Of a DNA stretch of 64,000 nt, positions 17,989-27,510 are shown piece by piece. Origin of the DNA: Thalassobacillus devorans MSP14 (GTDB lineage Bacteria > Bacillota > Bacilli > Bacillales > Halobacillaceae). The stretch is from contig NZ_KI543237.1 in NCBI RefSeq assembly GCF_000496835.1, positions 229,656 through 293,655 on the forward strand, read 5' to 3'. Each line of letters opens with the position of its first letter. The stretch's first letter is position 1. The notes under the pieces are model-generated. The model made no database searches, had not been told where the DNA came from, and saw only the letters and a list, made by a program, of their open reading frames with translations. Made by a program: the position numbers and the translations under genes.

Positions 17989-18867
17989 TTACATTTGTAG
18001 TGATTCTTCATCTACGATTTTTTTCAATAGTTCCATGATATCTTCGTGCATGTCGTCCCTGTTCAAAGCCATTTCGATAGTCGTTCGGATGAAACCGAAT
18101 TGATCACCCACGTCAAAACGCTTGCCTTCAAATTCATAGGCGTAAACACCTTGGAAGCTGTTCAATCGCCCAATCGCATCTGTCAATTGTATTTCACCGC
18201 CTGTTCCTTCCCCCTGGTCTGCCAGCAAATCCAGTATTTCCGGAGTAAGGATATATCGACCCATAATAGCAAGATTAGAAGGCGCCTGTCCAGCTGGAGG
18301 CTTTTCAATAAAACTCTCCACTTCGTAGCTCCTGCCACCTTGTGACTTCGGTGCAATGATACCATAACGGGAAGTTTCCTCTTCTGGTACTTGTTTAACA
18401 CCGATAATGGAGGATTCTTTTTGTTCGTATTGTTCAATCAACTGCTTCAAACACGGGGTTTCTCCTTGGACAATATCATCGCCAAGGAGAACCGCAAACG
18501 GTTCATTGCTAATGAACTTTCGCGCACACCAGACCGCATGACCGAGTCCCTTCGGTTCTTTTTGCCTGATATAATGGATATCCACTTCTCCCGGCTCTTT
18601 TACTTTTTCAAGAAGATCCATTTTCCCTCTTTTATAAAGACTTTCCTCCAGCTCAAACGCGTGATCAAAATGATCTTCAATTGCCCGCTTGCCTTTTCCC
18701 GTCACAATAATGATGTCTTCAATGCCAGATGCAATAGCTTCTTCGACAATATATTGGATAGTTGGTTTATCTACTATCGGAAGCATCTCTTTAGGCATCG
18801 CCTTCGTGGCCGGTAAAAAACGGGTACCGAGTCCTGCAGCCGGTATAATCGCTTTTTTAACCTTCAT
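17989..18867 (-). CDS. galU: UTP-glucose-1-phosphate uridylyltransferase
   Basis: The 292-residue enzyme makes UDP-glucose from UTP and glucose-1-phosphate for teichoic acid and glycolipid glucosylation. The nucleotide-binding start is [21 protein letters not shown], with a metal/sugar loop GDDIVQ and the FIEKP motif. It matches B. subtilis GtaB in length. Its substrate could come from the phosphoglucomutase at 46975-48699. GAGGCG lies 8 nt before the ATG. Confidence 0.95.
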   Translation of the reverse strand: MKVKKAIIPAAGLGTRFLPATKAMPKEMLPIVDKPTIQYIVEEAIASGIEDIIIVTGKGKRAIEDHFDHAFELEESLYKRGKMDLLEKVKEPGEVDIHYIRQKEPKGLGHAVWCARKFISNEPFAVLLGDDIVQGETPCLKQLIEQYEQKESSIIGVKQVPEEETSRYGIIAPKSQGGRSYEVESFIEKPPAGQAPSNLAIMGRYILTPEILDLLADQGEGTGGEIQLTDAIGRLNSFQGVYAYEFEGKRFDVGDQFGFIRTTIEMALNRDDMHEDIMELLKKIVDEESLQM

Positions 18868-18936
18868 AACTATATCGCCTCATCCCAACAAATGTTTTCT
18901 TTCAGCATAGCAAATGCCCGTGCATTTAACTACTGA

Positions 18937-20385
18937 TTAACTTTGTATCCATGATTCTTCACCGCTTCTTTGGGTAGCAAGACTGACAGCCACATAGCCA
19001 GCCAGTGAAAGAATGATCGGTACGACTACCGTGTGTAATCCAAATAGGTTTGGAAGGTAAAGATGAAATAATATATAGGAAAGGATTCCGATTAACATGG
19101 AAGCCAAAGCGCCATGTTTATTCCCTTTTTTCCAGTAAAGTCCCATGATGACCGGCCAGATGAATGCTGCTTCCAAACCTCCGAAAGCAAATAAGTTCAA
19201 CCATATCAATAAATCCGGAGGATTTAGTGCCATTAAAAATACGAGTATTCCAAGCAAGGCAGTAATAGTAAAACTAAGCTTCTTTACCTTTTTATGAGTA
19301 GCTTTCGGTTCAACATAATTCAAATACACATCTTTGACGACAGCTGAACTGACAACCAGCAGTAAGGAGTCCACTGTGGACATGATTGCCGCCATCGGAG
19401 CAGCCAGCACCACACCGGCAAGCCAGGCTGGCAGAACTTCTAGGGCAATCAATGGCATGACCTTATCACCAACCTCAATGCCTGGCAGAATAGGACGTGC
19501 AAATACCCCGATCAGATGCATGTTGAGCATGATGAAACCTACCACGATGGTACCAATGATCAAAGCCCGATGCATGGCTTTGGAATTTTTATAAGACATC
19601 GCCCGAACGGTGACATGAGGAAGACCAACCACTCCCACACCTACCAGTATCCAAAAAGAAGATACGTAACTTGCCGAAAGAGTTCCCTCAGCTCCAAATG
19701 GCGTAATCAAATTAGGGTTTTCCGACCGCAAATCCGTCATGATACTATCGATGCCGCCCCCCGCAATGATGGTAGCAATCAACAGGACAAGCGTACCGAA
19801 CAGCATGACAATCCCCTGGACCGTATCTGTCAAAGCTACCGCTCGAAAACCGCCTAGGATGACATAAATCAAAACAGAGACCGCAAAAATGAATAATGCC
19901 GATATATAACTCAAACCAGTTAGCGATTCAATCAGTCTCGCACCACCAACCCATTGTGCGGCCATGGCGGAAAACAAAAAAAGTATGATACTGAAAGCTG
20001 AAACCAGTACGACCCATTTACTCTGATACCGCCCTTTTAGAAAATCAATCAATGTTACAGCGTGATACCTGCGGCTCATAATTGCAAATTTTTTACCGAG
20101 AACCATCAATACAAAATAGCCTGTGACTACTTGGGACATGGCCAACAGTACCCAGCCAAGCCCTTCCGTGTAGGCAACTCCAGGACCTCCAATGAAGCTG
20201 CTGGCACTTCCGTATGTCGCAATCATGGTCATCGCAAGAATTAATCCACCCAGCTGCCGTCCCCCGAGAAAATATTCTGCTAAAAAAGAAGAATCGGTCA
20301 TCCTTACATATTTACTTGCCCAGAAACCAATCACGAAAATCAGGATAAGAAAAATTATAAGAGGGATCATCACAGACCAATTCAT
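18937..20385 (-). CDS. panF: Sodium/pantothenate-type solute symporter (SSS family)
   Basis: The 482-residue protein has about 13 transmembrane helices and sodium:solute symporter signatures (SFIGGPGVAYTEGLGW, GGFRAVALTDTVQG). Pairing with a YhdT-like gene is the arrangement of E. coli yhdT-panF, and this is the basis for the pantothenate call. Other SSS substrates remain possible. The start codon overlaps the stop of the upstream gene by 4 nt (ATGA), implying coupled translation. Confidence 0.8.
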   Translation of the reverse strand: MNWSVMIPLIIFLILIFVIGFWASKYVRMTDSSFLAEYFLGGRQLGGLILAMTMIATYGSASSFIGGPGVAYTEGLGWVLLAMSQVVTGYFVLMVLGKKFAIMSRRYHAVTLIDFLKGRYQSKWVVLVSAFSIILFLFSAMAAQWVGGARLIESLTGLSYISALFIFAVSVLIYVILGGFRAVALTDTVQGIVMLFGTLVLLIATIIAGGGIDSIMTDLRSENPNLITPFGAEGTLSASYVSSFWILVGVGVVGLPHVTVRAMSYKNSKAMHRALIIGTIVVGFIMLNMHLIGVFARPILPGIEVGDKVMPLIALEVLPAWLAGVVLAAPMAAIMSTVDSLLLVVSSAVVKDVYLNYVEPKATHKKVKKLSFTITALLGILVFLMALNPPDLLIWLNLFAFGGLEAAFIWPVIMGLYWKKGNKHGALASMLIGILSYILFHLYLPNLFGLHTVVVPIILSLAGYVAVSLATQRSGEESWIQS

Positions 20386-20657
20386 GACTCTTCCCCTTTC
20401 TCTTCCTCAAACGGGACTTCGACAAATAAAAACTTAACCACGACCGTAACGAGTACTACCATCACAATAAAACCCAACACACAACTATAGAAAAACCAGG
20501 CCGGAAGACCAAGTATGTAATGGTAAGATGATGGAGATTTACCTCCTAACCCATAAGCAAACCCGAACCACCAGATGAAATTGAAAACTGCCAGCACCAC
20601 ACCAATCCATGCTTCCCGGTGAGCAATCCGAAAATATTCGCTATCTTTTGACATCAT
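20382..20657 (-). CDS. yhdT: YhdT-family small membrane protein
   Basis: The 91-residue protein has two transmembrane helices (about 16-36 and 51-75), with the conserved HREAWIG start and the WWFGFAYG, YHYILGLPAWFFYSC segments of the YhdT/DUF997 family. It is almost always encoded just before a panF-like symporter and may be an accessory subunit; function is unproven. A GGAGGG precedes the tandem ATG codons. Confidence 0.88.
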   Translation of the reverse strand: MMSKDSEYFRIAHREAWIGVVLAVFNFIWWFGFAYGLGGKSPSSYHYILGLPAWFFYSCVLGFIVMVVLVTVVVKFLFVEVPFEEEKGEES

Positions 20658-20841
20658 AAGTCCCTCCTCTCTTTCAAAATACTTCTTATATTGTAAGTGG
20701 AAATGATAGATTTTTCATCATAAACAAGCTAAAAACTTATTTAATGGGTCCGTTAAAGGTAATTGAAATCTAAAAACAGGATCATCCCACATCCATAACT
20801 CCTGGACCATATAAAATAATTCGCCTCATGGTTTACCCGAG

Positions 20842-20877
20842 AAAAAGACCTCGCTCTAAAAATCAGAGCGAGGTCTT
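20842..20877 (-). terminator. Terminator of prfB
   Basis: AAGACCTCGCTCT / AGAGCGAGGTCTT 13-bp perfect stem, 7 nt from the prfB stop; five U follow on the minus strand. Confidence 0.92.
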
Positions 20878-20883
20878 GGGTGG

Positions 20884-21985
20884 TTAATTCATTTGCGAGC
20901 GAAGATAGGCGTTGATGAATGGGTCAAGATCCCCATCCATTACCCCTTGTGTATTCCCGATATCCAGATTGGTCCGGTGGTCTTTCACCATAGAATACGG
21001 ATGAAAGACATAGGAGCGGATTTGGCTTCCCCAGCCAATTTCTTTCTGCTCTCCGCGAATTTCATCCAGTTCTTGCTGTTGCTTTTCAATTTCCAGCTGA
21101 TAAAGCTTTGCCTTCAACATTTTCATCGCCTGTTCCCTGTTTTTGATTTGAGAACGTTCAGACTGGCAGGTCACCACAGTGTTGGTCGGTGTATGCGTGA
21201 TTCGAACTGCCGAGTCCGTCGTATTGACGTGCTGACCGCCGGCACCACTGGAACGATAGGTGTCGATTTTCAAGTCTTCAGTCCTGACATCAATTTCGAC
21301 TTGGTCATCGAACTCCGGCATTACTTCACAAGATACAAAGGAAGTATGGCGCCGCCCTGATGAATCAAAGGGGGAAATACGGACGAGGCGGTGCACCCCT
21401 TTTTCCGCTTTCAAATAACCATATGCATTATGACCTTTGATCATCAGCGTAACACTCTTTACGCCGGCTTCATCGCCAGGTAAGTAGTCCATTGTCTCCA
21501 CTTTGAATCCTTTTCGTTCTGCCCAGCGGGTATACATACGTAAAAGCATGCTTGCCCAGTCCTGTGATTCTGTACCACCAGCACCAGGGTGCAATTCCAG
21601 GATGGCATTATTTTTATCATAAGGTTCACTTAACAGCATGTTGAGTTCAAACTGGTTCAAGTCTTTATTCAGCTGCTTGACATCTTCTTCCAACTCTGTC
21701 GCAAGCTCTTCATCATTTTCTTCTTTGACCAGTTCATAGGAAACTTCCAGGTTTTCAAGCGTTTCTTCATGATCTTCCAGTGTATGGACCATTTCTTTAA
21801 GACCGTTGACCTCATTAATTACTTTTTGAGCTGTGTTTTGATCGTCCCAAAACTTCGGGGCAGTCATTTCTTCTTCAAGCTCTGCGATACGTGCCTTCTT
21901 TTGTTCGGCGTCAAAGAGACCCCCTGAAGTCCGCTAATCGCTTAGCCATATTGTCTAATTCATGACGAATTTCCGCCATATCCAT
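20884..21985 (-). CDS. prfB: Peptide chain release factor 2, programmed +1 frameshift
   Basis: RF2 is encoded in two frames. Frame 0 starts at ATG 21985 (AGAGGTGA upstream) and encodes 24 codons ([17 protein letters not shown]...) up to an in-frame UGA at 21911-21913. The +1 frame continues with [16 protein letters not shown] and 327 further residues, giving 366 in total. The stop-codon recognition tripeptide SPF ([11 protein letters not shown]) and the catalytic GGQ ([14 protein letters not shown]) are present. RF2 releases peptides at UGA and UAA codons. Low RF2 slows termination at the UGA and so raises frameshifting, giving autoregulation. Confidence 0.96.
21910..21925 (-). other. prfB frameshift signal
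   Basis: On the minus strand AGGGGGTCTCTTTGAC: a Shine-Dalgarno-like AGGGGG stands 3 nt before the slippery CTT, followed by TGA-C. It matches the conserved RF2 site AGGGGGUAUCUUUGAC except for UCU in place of UAU. Confidence 0.95.
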
Positions 21986-22028
21986 AACAATCACCTCTTA
22001 ATTGAAATACGTACTTGGAACAGTGGAA

Positions 22029-22054
22029 GACACTCTCTCCGATGAGAGAGTGTC
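22029..22054 (-). terminator. Hairpin between secA and prfB
   Basis: GACACTCTCT / AGAGAGTGTC 10-bp stem directly after secA. There is no U tract, so it may only attenuate or process a secA-prfB transcript. Confidence 0.5.
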
Positions 22055-22060
22055 CAATCA

Positions 22061-24574
22061 TTATCTGCCGTGACAGTTCTTATATTTCTTGCCGCTTCCG
22101 CATGGGCAAGGATCGTTACGCCCAACATCTTCTTTTTTCACATAGGGTTTTCGTGTTTTCTTTTCTTCGCTTTGCTCGCCGCCAGAAACGGCTTTTGCCC
22201 CCTGGGCGACCTCCTGCCGCTGGAGGTTATTGCGGACCTCGGCCTTCATCACATAACGGGAGACTTCTTCTTCAATGTTCTGTACCATTTGCTCAAACAT
22301 GGAGAAGCCTTCCATCTGATACTCACGAAGCGGATCGTTTTGGCCATAAGCACGTAAATGAATACCCTGACGAAGCTGATCCATCTGATCGATGTGATCC
22401 ATCCATTTCTGGTCGACAGTACGAAGTAAAATGACCCGTTCAAATTCACGCATCTGTCCTTCTTCCATCTCTGTTTCTTTCTCGTCATAACGCTGCTTCA
22501 CTTTCTCCATCAGGAGTTCGGTCATTTCTTCCGGCTCTTTCCCTTTTAATTCGCCTTCAGTCACGTCTCCTTCGTGAAGCAGGTTCGCCTGCATATACTT
22601 GACGATGGAATCTAACTCCCAATTTTCATCGAGCTCATCCGTTGTATAAGCCTGGACGGTTCGTTCAATCGTGGAGTGAATCATTTCTTCAATAATTCCA
22701 CGAAGATTCTCGGAGTCAAGCACTTCAAAGCGCTGCTTGTAAATAACTTCACGTTGTTGACGCAATACATCGTCATAAGAAAGCACTGTTTTACGGGCAT
22801 CAAAGTTGTTACCCTCGACTCGTTTTTGTGCTGATTCCACGGCACGTGAAACCATTTTACTTTCAATAGGCTGGCTATCGTCCATACCTAAACGATCCAT
22901 CATGTTACGCATATTGTCCGATCCGAAACGGCGCATCAGTTCATCTTCCATGGATAAATAGAACAGGGACATACCAGGATCCCCCTGACGACCGGAACGT
23001 CCACGGAGCTGATTATCAATTCGGCGGGATTCATGTCGCTCGGTACCAATGACCGCTAACCCCCCTCGCTCAACGACACCGTCTCCGAGCTTGATATCCG
23101 TTCCACGGCCCGCCATGTTGGTTGCAATTGTAACGGCGCCTTTCTGACCGGCATTTTCAATGATTTCCGCTTCCCTGAAATGGTTTTTTGCGTTCAAAAC
23201 ATTATGAGGTACGCCTGCCTTTTTCAAGTAGCGGGAAATCAATTCTGACGTTTCAACAGCAACCGTACCGACAAGTACTGGCTGGCCTTTTTCATGGCGC
23301 TGCTTGATTTCTTCAACAACCGCTCTAAACTTGCCTTCCGTCGTCTTATAGACAAGGTCAGCCTTGTCATCACGGATGATTGGCTTGTTCGTCGGAATAG
23401 CAATAACCCTCATATTATAAATATTCAGGAATTCTTCTTCTTCCGTTTTGGCTGTACCCGTCATACCAGCAAGCTTGTCATACATCCGGAAGAAGTTCTG
23501 GAACGTAATCGAAGCAAGTGTCATGCTTTCATTCTGGATTTCCAGTCCTTCTTTCGCCTCGATAGCCTGGTGAAGACCATCGCTGTAACGACGGCCTTTC
23601 ATAAGACGGCCGGTGAACTGGTCGACGATGACTACATCTCCCTCTTCCACCACATAATCGGTATCACGGTGCATCGCTGCGTGAGCTTTCAAAGCCTGGT
23701 TAATGTGATGGATCAGTGACACATTGGAAAGATCAAATAAATTCTCAATCGCAAAATAACGTTCTGCTTTATTGATACCTTCCTCTGTCAATTGTACGCC
23801 TTTGGTTTTTTCTTCATACGTATAGTCTTCTTCTTTTTCAAGCAGGCGGACAAAGGCATTTGCTTTCACGTAAAGATCCGCAGACTTTTGAGCGGTACCC
23901 GATATAATCAATGGTGTACGAGCTTCATCTATCAAAATCGAGTCGACTTCGTCAATGATTGCAAATGGCAGGGAACGCTGTACCATTTGTTCCTTGTATA
24001 AGACCATGTTGTCCCTCAAATAGTCAAAACCGAATTCGTTATTCGTTCCATATGTGATGTCAGCATCATAAGCTTCACGTTTTTCTTCTTTCATCATTCC
24101 GTTCAAATTCAAACCCACTGTCAATCCCAGGAATTCATAAAGCTTTCCCATTTCGGCGGCATCACGGCTGGCCAGATAATCGTTGACCGTGATGATGTGT
24201 ACGCCTTTGCCACTCAGCGCATTCAGGTAAGCCGGCATTGTGGAAGCAAGCGTTTTACCTTCCCCGGTTTTCATCTCGGCGATGTTCCCCTCATGCAGAG
24301 CAATCGCACCAAGCAGCTGTACGTTGAACGGGCGCATCCCAAGGACACGCTTAGCCCCTTCTCGAACGACTGCATAAGCTTCAGGCAATAGGTCGTCCAG
24401 ACTTTCACCATCCTGATAGCGTTGTTTGAATTCATCTGTTTTATTTCGCAGACTATCGTCTGATAGTTTCTCCATTTCAGGCTCCAACGCTTCAATTTCC
24501 TCGGCTTGCTTTTGCAGGCGATTGATTTGGCGCTGGTTGCCGTCACCAAATATTTTCTTTAAGGTTCCAAGCAT
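22061..24574 (-). CDS. secA: Preprotein translocase ATPase SecA
   Basis: The 837-residue motor has Walker A MKTGEGKT (101-108), DEAD-type box [15 protein letters not shown] near 205, helicase motif [15 protein letters not shown] and the C-terminal zinc-binding tail [14 protein letters not shown] (about 823-836). It drives secretory proteins through SecYEG. The zinc tail binds SecB-like partners or ribosomes and phospholipids. GAGGAGC lies 7 nt from ATG. The secA-prfB order is the B. subtilis one. Confidence 0.97.
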   Translation of the reverse strand: MLGTLKKIFGDGNQRQINRLQKQAEEIEALEPEMEKLSDDSLRNKTDEFKQRYQDGESLDDLLPEAYAVVREGAKRVLGMRPFNVQLLGAIALHEGNIAEMKTGEGKTLASTMPAYLNALSGKGVHIITVNDYLASRDAAEMGKLYEFLGLTVGLNLNGMMKEEKREAYDADITYGTNNEFGFDYLRDNMVLYKEQMVQRSLPFAIIDEVDSILIDEARTPLIISGTAQKSADLYVKANAFVRLLEKEEDYTYEEKTKGVQLTEEGINKAERYFAIENLFDLSNVSLIHHINQALKAHAAMHRDTDYVVEEGDVVIVDQFTGRLMKGRRYSDGLHQAIEAKEGLEIQNESMTLASITFQNFFRMYDKLAGMTGTAKTEEEEFLNIYNMRVIAIPTNKPIIRDDKADLVYKTTEGKFRAVVEEIKQRHEKGQPVLVGTVAVETSELISRYLKKAGVPHNVLNAKNHFREAEIIENAGQKGAVTIATNMAGRGTDIKLGDGVVERGGLAVIGTERHESRRIDNQLRGRSGRQGDPGMSLFYLSMEDELMRRFGSDNMRNMMDRLGMDDSQPIESKMVSRAVESAQKRVEGNNFDARKTVLSYDDVLRQQREVIYKQRFEVLDSENLRGIIEEMIHSTIERTVQAYTTDELDENWELDSIVKYMQANLLHEGDVTEGELKGKEPEEMTELLMEKVKQRYDEKETEMEEGQMREFERVILLRTVDQKWMDHIDQMDQLRQGIHLRAYGQNDPLREYQMEGFSMFEQMVQNIEEEVSRYVMKAEVRNNLQRQEVAQGAKAVSGGEQSEEKKTRKPYVKKEDVGRNDPCPCGSGKKYKNCHGR

Positions 24575-24693
24575 TGCAACCGCTCCTCTATTAAATTGGT
24601 AGTTATCCGATTGTATAGTTTAATCCACACTTAATAATAACACTTCCATGAGTTGCCTGACAACAAACTCCCCTGTTTAGCAAACCACAAAGA

Positions 24694-24727
24694 AACAAGA
24701 GCAACCCGGGGATGAGCTGCTCTTGTT
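24694..24727 (-). terminator. Terminator, probably bidirectional
   Basis: AACAAGAGC / GCTCTTGTT stem between secA and the small gene at 24770-24994, serving the latter on the minus strand. Confidence 0.7.
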
Positions 24728-24769
24728 CTGGAGACGTAGAGGGGGCAGACGTGGAAGCATGCGTGGTGG

Positions 24770-24994
24770 TCATTCAGCAGCTTGTGGCGAACGGACCGCT
24801 TTGCTTGTCAACGACAAGGAATGATGTTCCCGTATAAGCAGGCGATGTTCAAACCCCAGCTGTCTTCGATCCAAATCGTAGATTCGTTTATTCGCAGCCG
24901 CAATAATCTCCACAAGCTGGGCAATTGTTTTTTCTTGCTGCTTGAGTTTATGGTATAGCTCCTGGTACTCCTGATTATTCACATAAGTATTCAA
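24770..24994 (-). CDS. Small coiled-coil protein of unknown function
   Basis: A 74-residue frame starts at TTG, with GGAGG 10 nt upstream. Residues 8-50 (EYQELYHKLKQQEKTIAQLVEII and onward) predict an amphipathic coiled coil; the tail is basic and polar. No cysteines, signal peptide or membrane segment are present. It has its own terminator. No family was recognised, and its location between secA and hpf is not informative. Confidence 0.55.
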   Translation of the reverse strand: MNTYVNNQEYQELYHKLKQQEKTIAQLVEIIAAANKRIYDLDRRQLGFEHRLLIREHHSLSLTSKAVRSPQAAE

Positions 24995-25241
24995 ATTGGG
25001 TACGCCTCCCTGGAAGGTAATTATTGCTGGCTCCTATGTTATACCATGTGGTGTTTTTTATAGCTAATTTCGCTTTTGCCAAAACGGACGGTGGTTTTCG
25101 CAAAAAACGCCTGTTTTCCCAGTGAAAATTCTCCTTTATAACTGAATCTGGAGTAGATTTTGCAAAAAGGCATCTTTTTTTAGAAAACCCTCAAGTTTTT
25201 TAAATTTCCATGTCCATGTTACATATAAGCTCCCAATTGCT

Positions 25242-25794
25242 GAAGACTCAGTTTCAAGATACATTGTTTCCGTTACGATAGTAACGGTTTGGAGGTCCGG
25301 GAAATCACTCGCTTTCCATGGGCGGACGGTGAGCTTCCTCAGGCTACGCCTTGCGGGGTCTCACCATGTCCTATCCTCCCATAGGACTTTGACTAAGCTT
25401 CCTGAATAAACACCGCACGAAGAAAATGCGTAGCATTTTCGAGGAGTCTCGCAATTTCCCGGCCCTCCTTGCGTTTGTAAGACTAACGGAAACATCGATA
25501 TGCGGAACCACCATCTTAACAGCTGAAAAGAGTTTATGTCCTGATTCATTGAGCTTTTCATGCAGAAAATGTGGAAGATATCTTCTCACAACGTAGGGTT
25601 CGTTCGTCAAAATATGGATAAGGTGGCGGGGAAATGGTGAGACTCCCGTGGGAGAAGGGGCTAGGCGAGACCCCACAGGTCGTGAAACGGCCGAGGAGGC
25701 TTGCCAGCCTCCCCCACAGGAAAGCGAATCGTTTTCCAGCCACCCTTTCGCCTGTCTCGGTAACGAACCCAAATTACTTTGAAACTGAGTCTTC
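25242..25794. repeat. Composite inverted repeat element, locus 2 (units C and D)
   Basis: A 553-bp element bounded by GAAGACTCAGTTTCAAGA and CTTTGAAACTGAGTCTTC. Unit C (25266-25493) is closed by GTTTCCGTTA/TAACGGAAAC. The inverted unit D (25622-25744) is closed by GGTGGC/GCCACC. Unit C carries a 55-bp insert (25387-25441) between two AGGA copies, shared with unit F of locus 3. Conserved flanks are ACATATAAGCTCCC on the left and, reverse-complemented, TTATTCAACTATTTGGTCG on the right, the same left-to-right polarity as locus 3. The rest of the gene-free stretch 24995-25900 shows only A/T-rich sequence (24995-25210) and the hpf terminator. Confidence 0.85.
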
Positions 25795-25855
25795 CACAAT
25801 TCGACCAAATAGTTGAATAAGTATATTATGAATAGGAGCAGCAATTCCTCCATTG

Positions 25856-25884
25856 AAAAAGGCGATCCTTTACAGGATCGCCTT
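25856..25884 (-). terminator. Terminator of hpf
   Basis: AAGGCGATCC-tttaca-GGATCGCCTT with five U following on the minus strand. Confidence 0.92.
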
Positions 25885-25900
25885 AGTATGATGTTTTATA

Positions 25901-26458
25901 TCAGCTTGGTTCAATCAATCCGTATTTACCATCACGACGACGATAAACTACGTTCGTTTCATTTGTTTCTGCATTTGTGTAAACGTAAAAATTGTGCCCT
26001 AACATATCCATCTGCAGTACTGCTTCTTCAGAGTCCATCGGTTTCAAATCGAAACGTTTTTGTCTAACGATTTCGATATCTTCATCTTCACTGGCCCCAT
26101 TTTGATACTCCTGGGCTTCTTTCTCCAGTTCCGCAAATACGTATTTCGGAGCACCTTCCTGACGGAACTTACGGTTTACTTTTGTTTTATGCTTTCGGAT
26201 TTGTCGTTCCAGTTTATCAACCACAAGGTCGATGGCAGCGTACAGATCCGTGTGTCTTTCCTCTGCACGTAGAAGCAGATCCTTCATTGGAATCGTTACC
26301 TCGATTTCCTGCTCATCATTATAGACACTTAAATTAACATGGACCTCGGAAGTTACCGGTTCATCGAAGTAGCGCTCTAGCTTTCCTACTTTCTTCTCCA
26401 CGTAATCTTTAATAGCCTCGGTCACTTCTAGGTTTTCACCACGAATGTTGTATTTCAT
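25901..26458 (-). CDS. hpf: Long ribosome hibernation promoting factor
   Basis: The 185-residue protein starts at MKYNIRGENLEVTEAIKDYV (AAAGGAGG 10 nt upstream). The N-terminal HPF/RaiA beta-alpha-beta fold covers about 1-100. A linker leads to the C-terminal ribosome-dimerisation domain (about 128-183; VRQKRFDLKPMDSEEAVLQMDMLGHNFYVY). Long HPF forms 100S disomes in stationary phase. It is the homologue of B. subtilis YvyD, and the promoter region carries recognisable sigma-B and sigma-H elements. Confidence 0.95.
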   Translation of the reverse strand: MKYNIRGENLEVTEAIKDYVEKKVGKLERYFDEPVTSEVHVNLSVYNDEQEIEVTIPMKDLLLRAEERHTDLYAAIDLVVDKLERQIRKHKTKVNRKFRQEGAPKYVFAELEKEAQEYQNGASEDEDIEIVRQKRFDLKPMDSEEAVLQMDMLGHNFYVYTNAETNETNVVYRRRDGKYGLIEPS

Positions 26459-26494
26459 ATAGAAGTGTCCTCCTTTCATCCTTATGTGATTATT

Positions 26495-26528
26495 ATTCTA
26501 TCATACCCTGGTATATTCCTGCACAAAC
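26495..26528 (-). promoter_or_regulatory. Overlapping sigma-B and sigma-H promoters of hpf
   Basis: On the minus strand GTTTGT (26528-26523), N14, GGGTAT (26508-26503) fits the sigma-B consensus GTTTAA-N12-15-GGGTAT. Interleaved with it, GCAGGAATA (26522-26514), N12, ATAGAAT (26501-26495) fits sigma-H RnAGGAwWW-N11-12-RnnGAAT. B. subtilis yvyD is known to be under both factors. The -10 boxes lie about 40-50 nt before the start codon. Confidence 0.8.
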
Positions 26529-26752
26529 TTTCGAAATTTTCCGAATTAATTGTGTCGGAACTTGTTGGAAATTGCAGAAATATAAGTTAGGGTCTACTTA
26601 TATCATACCCGATTTCACCTATGATTAAGGTAGATAAATTGTGAACAACTTCACGGAAACACATTGAATCCAAGTGCTTTTCTGTTGACTTTTTTCTTTG
26701 GTTGTATATACAGGAAAGCCTGCTTCCATATAGGAAACAGGGGATGACTCCA

Positions 26753-27106
26753 CTATTTTTTTTGATCTAAAAACATCCCGTCATAGCTTTTTACACTCTG
26801 GTAAGGATTGGAGTATTTTCTGGTGGATGATCCTTGCTTTTTATGCAGACGCATTTCTTTTTTCAAATCTTCAAAGTTTTGTTCCAGGCTATCTTGTATC
26901 TCTACTTCCATCGACAAAATCTCCCGCAGTAAATTCTTCTCTTCTTCATTGACCGGTTTCTTTACCAGGTGGATGATATCCCCTCGTCGATCAATCAAAG
27001 CAGTCACTTCATCCAGGATTCTCTGGCGTTCGATGGAGGGAAAAGGTTCCTGTAACCGCTCTTTCAACCTAACTGTAAGTTGATGAAATTCAGCAATATG
27101 CCCCAC
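26753..27106 (-). CDS. fliT: FliT-like flagellar export chaperone
   Basis: I place the start at GTG 27106, which overlaps the fliS stop (TAGTG). It gives about 117 residues of mostly helical, charged sequence (VGHIAEFHQLTVRLKERL..., LREILSMEVEIQDSLEQNFEDLKKEM). Position directly after fliD-fliS and size fit FliT, the chaperone of the FliD cap. Sequence similarity within FliT proteins is low, so the call rests mostly on context. The frame is open further upstream inside fliS, but that part is not family-like. Confidence 0.7.
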   Translation of the reverse strand: MGHIAEFHQLTVRLKERLQEPFPSIERQRILDEVTALIDRRGDIIHLVKKPVNEEEKNLLREILSMEVEIQDSLEQNFEDLKKEMRLHKKQGSSTRKYSNPYQSVKSYDGMFLDQKK

Positions 27107-27495
27107 TAGGCACTGCCGCCTTTTCCAAACTGCCCCTGCCTTGTCCGGCGCAGGACCTCTTTCCATGTAACACGCAGTTCACCTACTAATTCATTTGCTT
27201 CCTCTAATATGGCAGCATCATTTTTCAGGTTAGCATCAAGAAGACGTCGATTAATATAGTCATATAAGGGCATAATCTCTTTAGATATAGATATGTCAGG
27301 ATCCAGTGTTACCAGCAGTTCCTGAATGATCTTCTGCGCCTTTTGGATATTGATATTTTTCTGCTCGTAATCCTTATTGTCTATCGCTTTTCCAGCTAGC
27401 TTGATGAATTTCAAGCAGCCATTGTAAAGCATCAAAGTCAGTTCCCCTGGGGATGCTGTTTCAACCGCATTCGTCTGGTAAGCTTGTATTGACAT
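27106..27495 (-). CDS. fliS: Flagellin export chaperone FliS
   Basis: The 129-residue protein has the FliS signature: AYQTNAVETASPGELTLMLY at the start and the helices KIIQELLVTLDPD and YDYINRRLLDANLKND. It binds flagellin C termini in the cytoplasm before export. A strong GAAGGAGTG precedes the ATG. It is 15 nt downstream of fliD. The C-terminal QGQFGKGGSA tail is slightly extended. Confidence 0.93.
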   Translation of the reverse strand: MSIQAYQTNAVETASPGELTLMLYNGCLKFIKLAGKAIDNKDYEQKNINIQKAQKIIQELLVTLDPDISISKEIMPLYDYINRRLLDANLKNDAAILEEANELVGELRVTWKEVLRRTRQGQFGKGGSA

Positions 27496-27510
27496 AATTA
27501 CACTCCTTCA

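Noticed and set aside
20884..21985. prfB as a frameshifted pseudogene
   Set aside because: The break is exactly the conserved programmed frameshift site of RF2.
25371..25853. Long minus-strand open frame (about 160 codons) across repeat locus 2
   Set aside because: It lies on the structured repeat units, has no ribosome-binding site, and its composition follows the repeat. It is not conserved as a frame in the other two loci.
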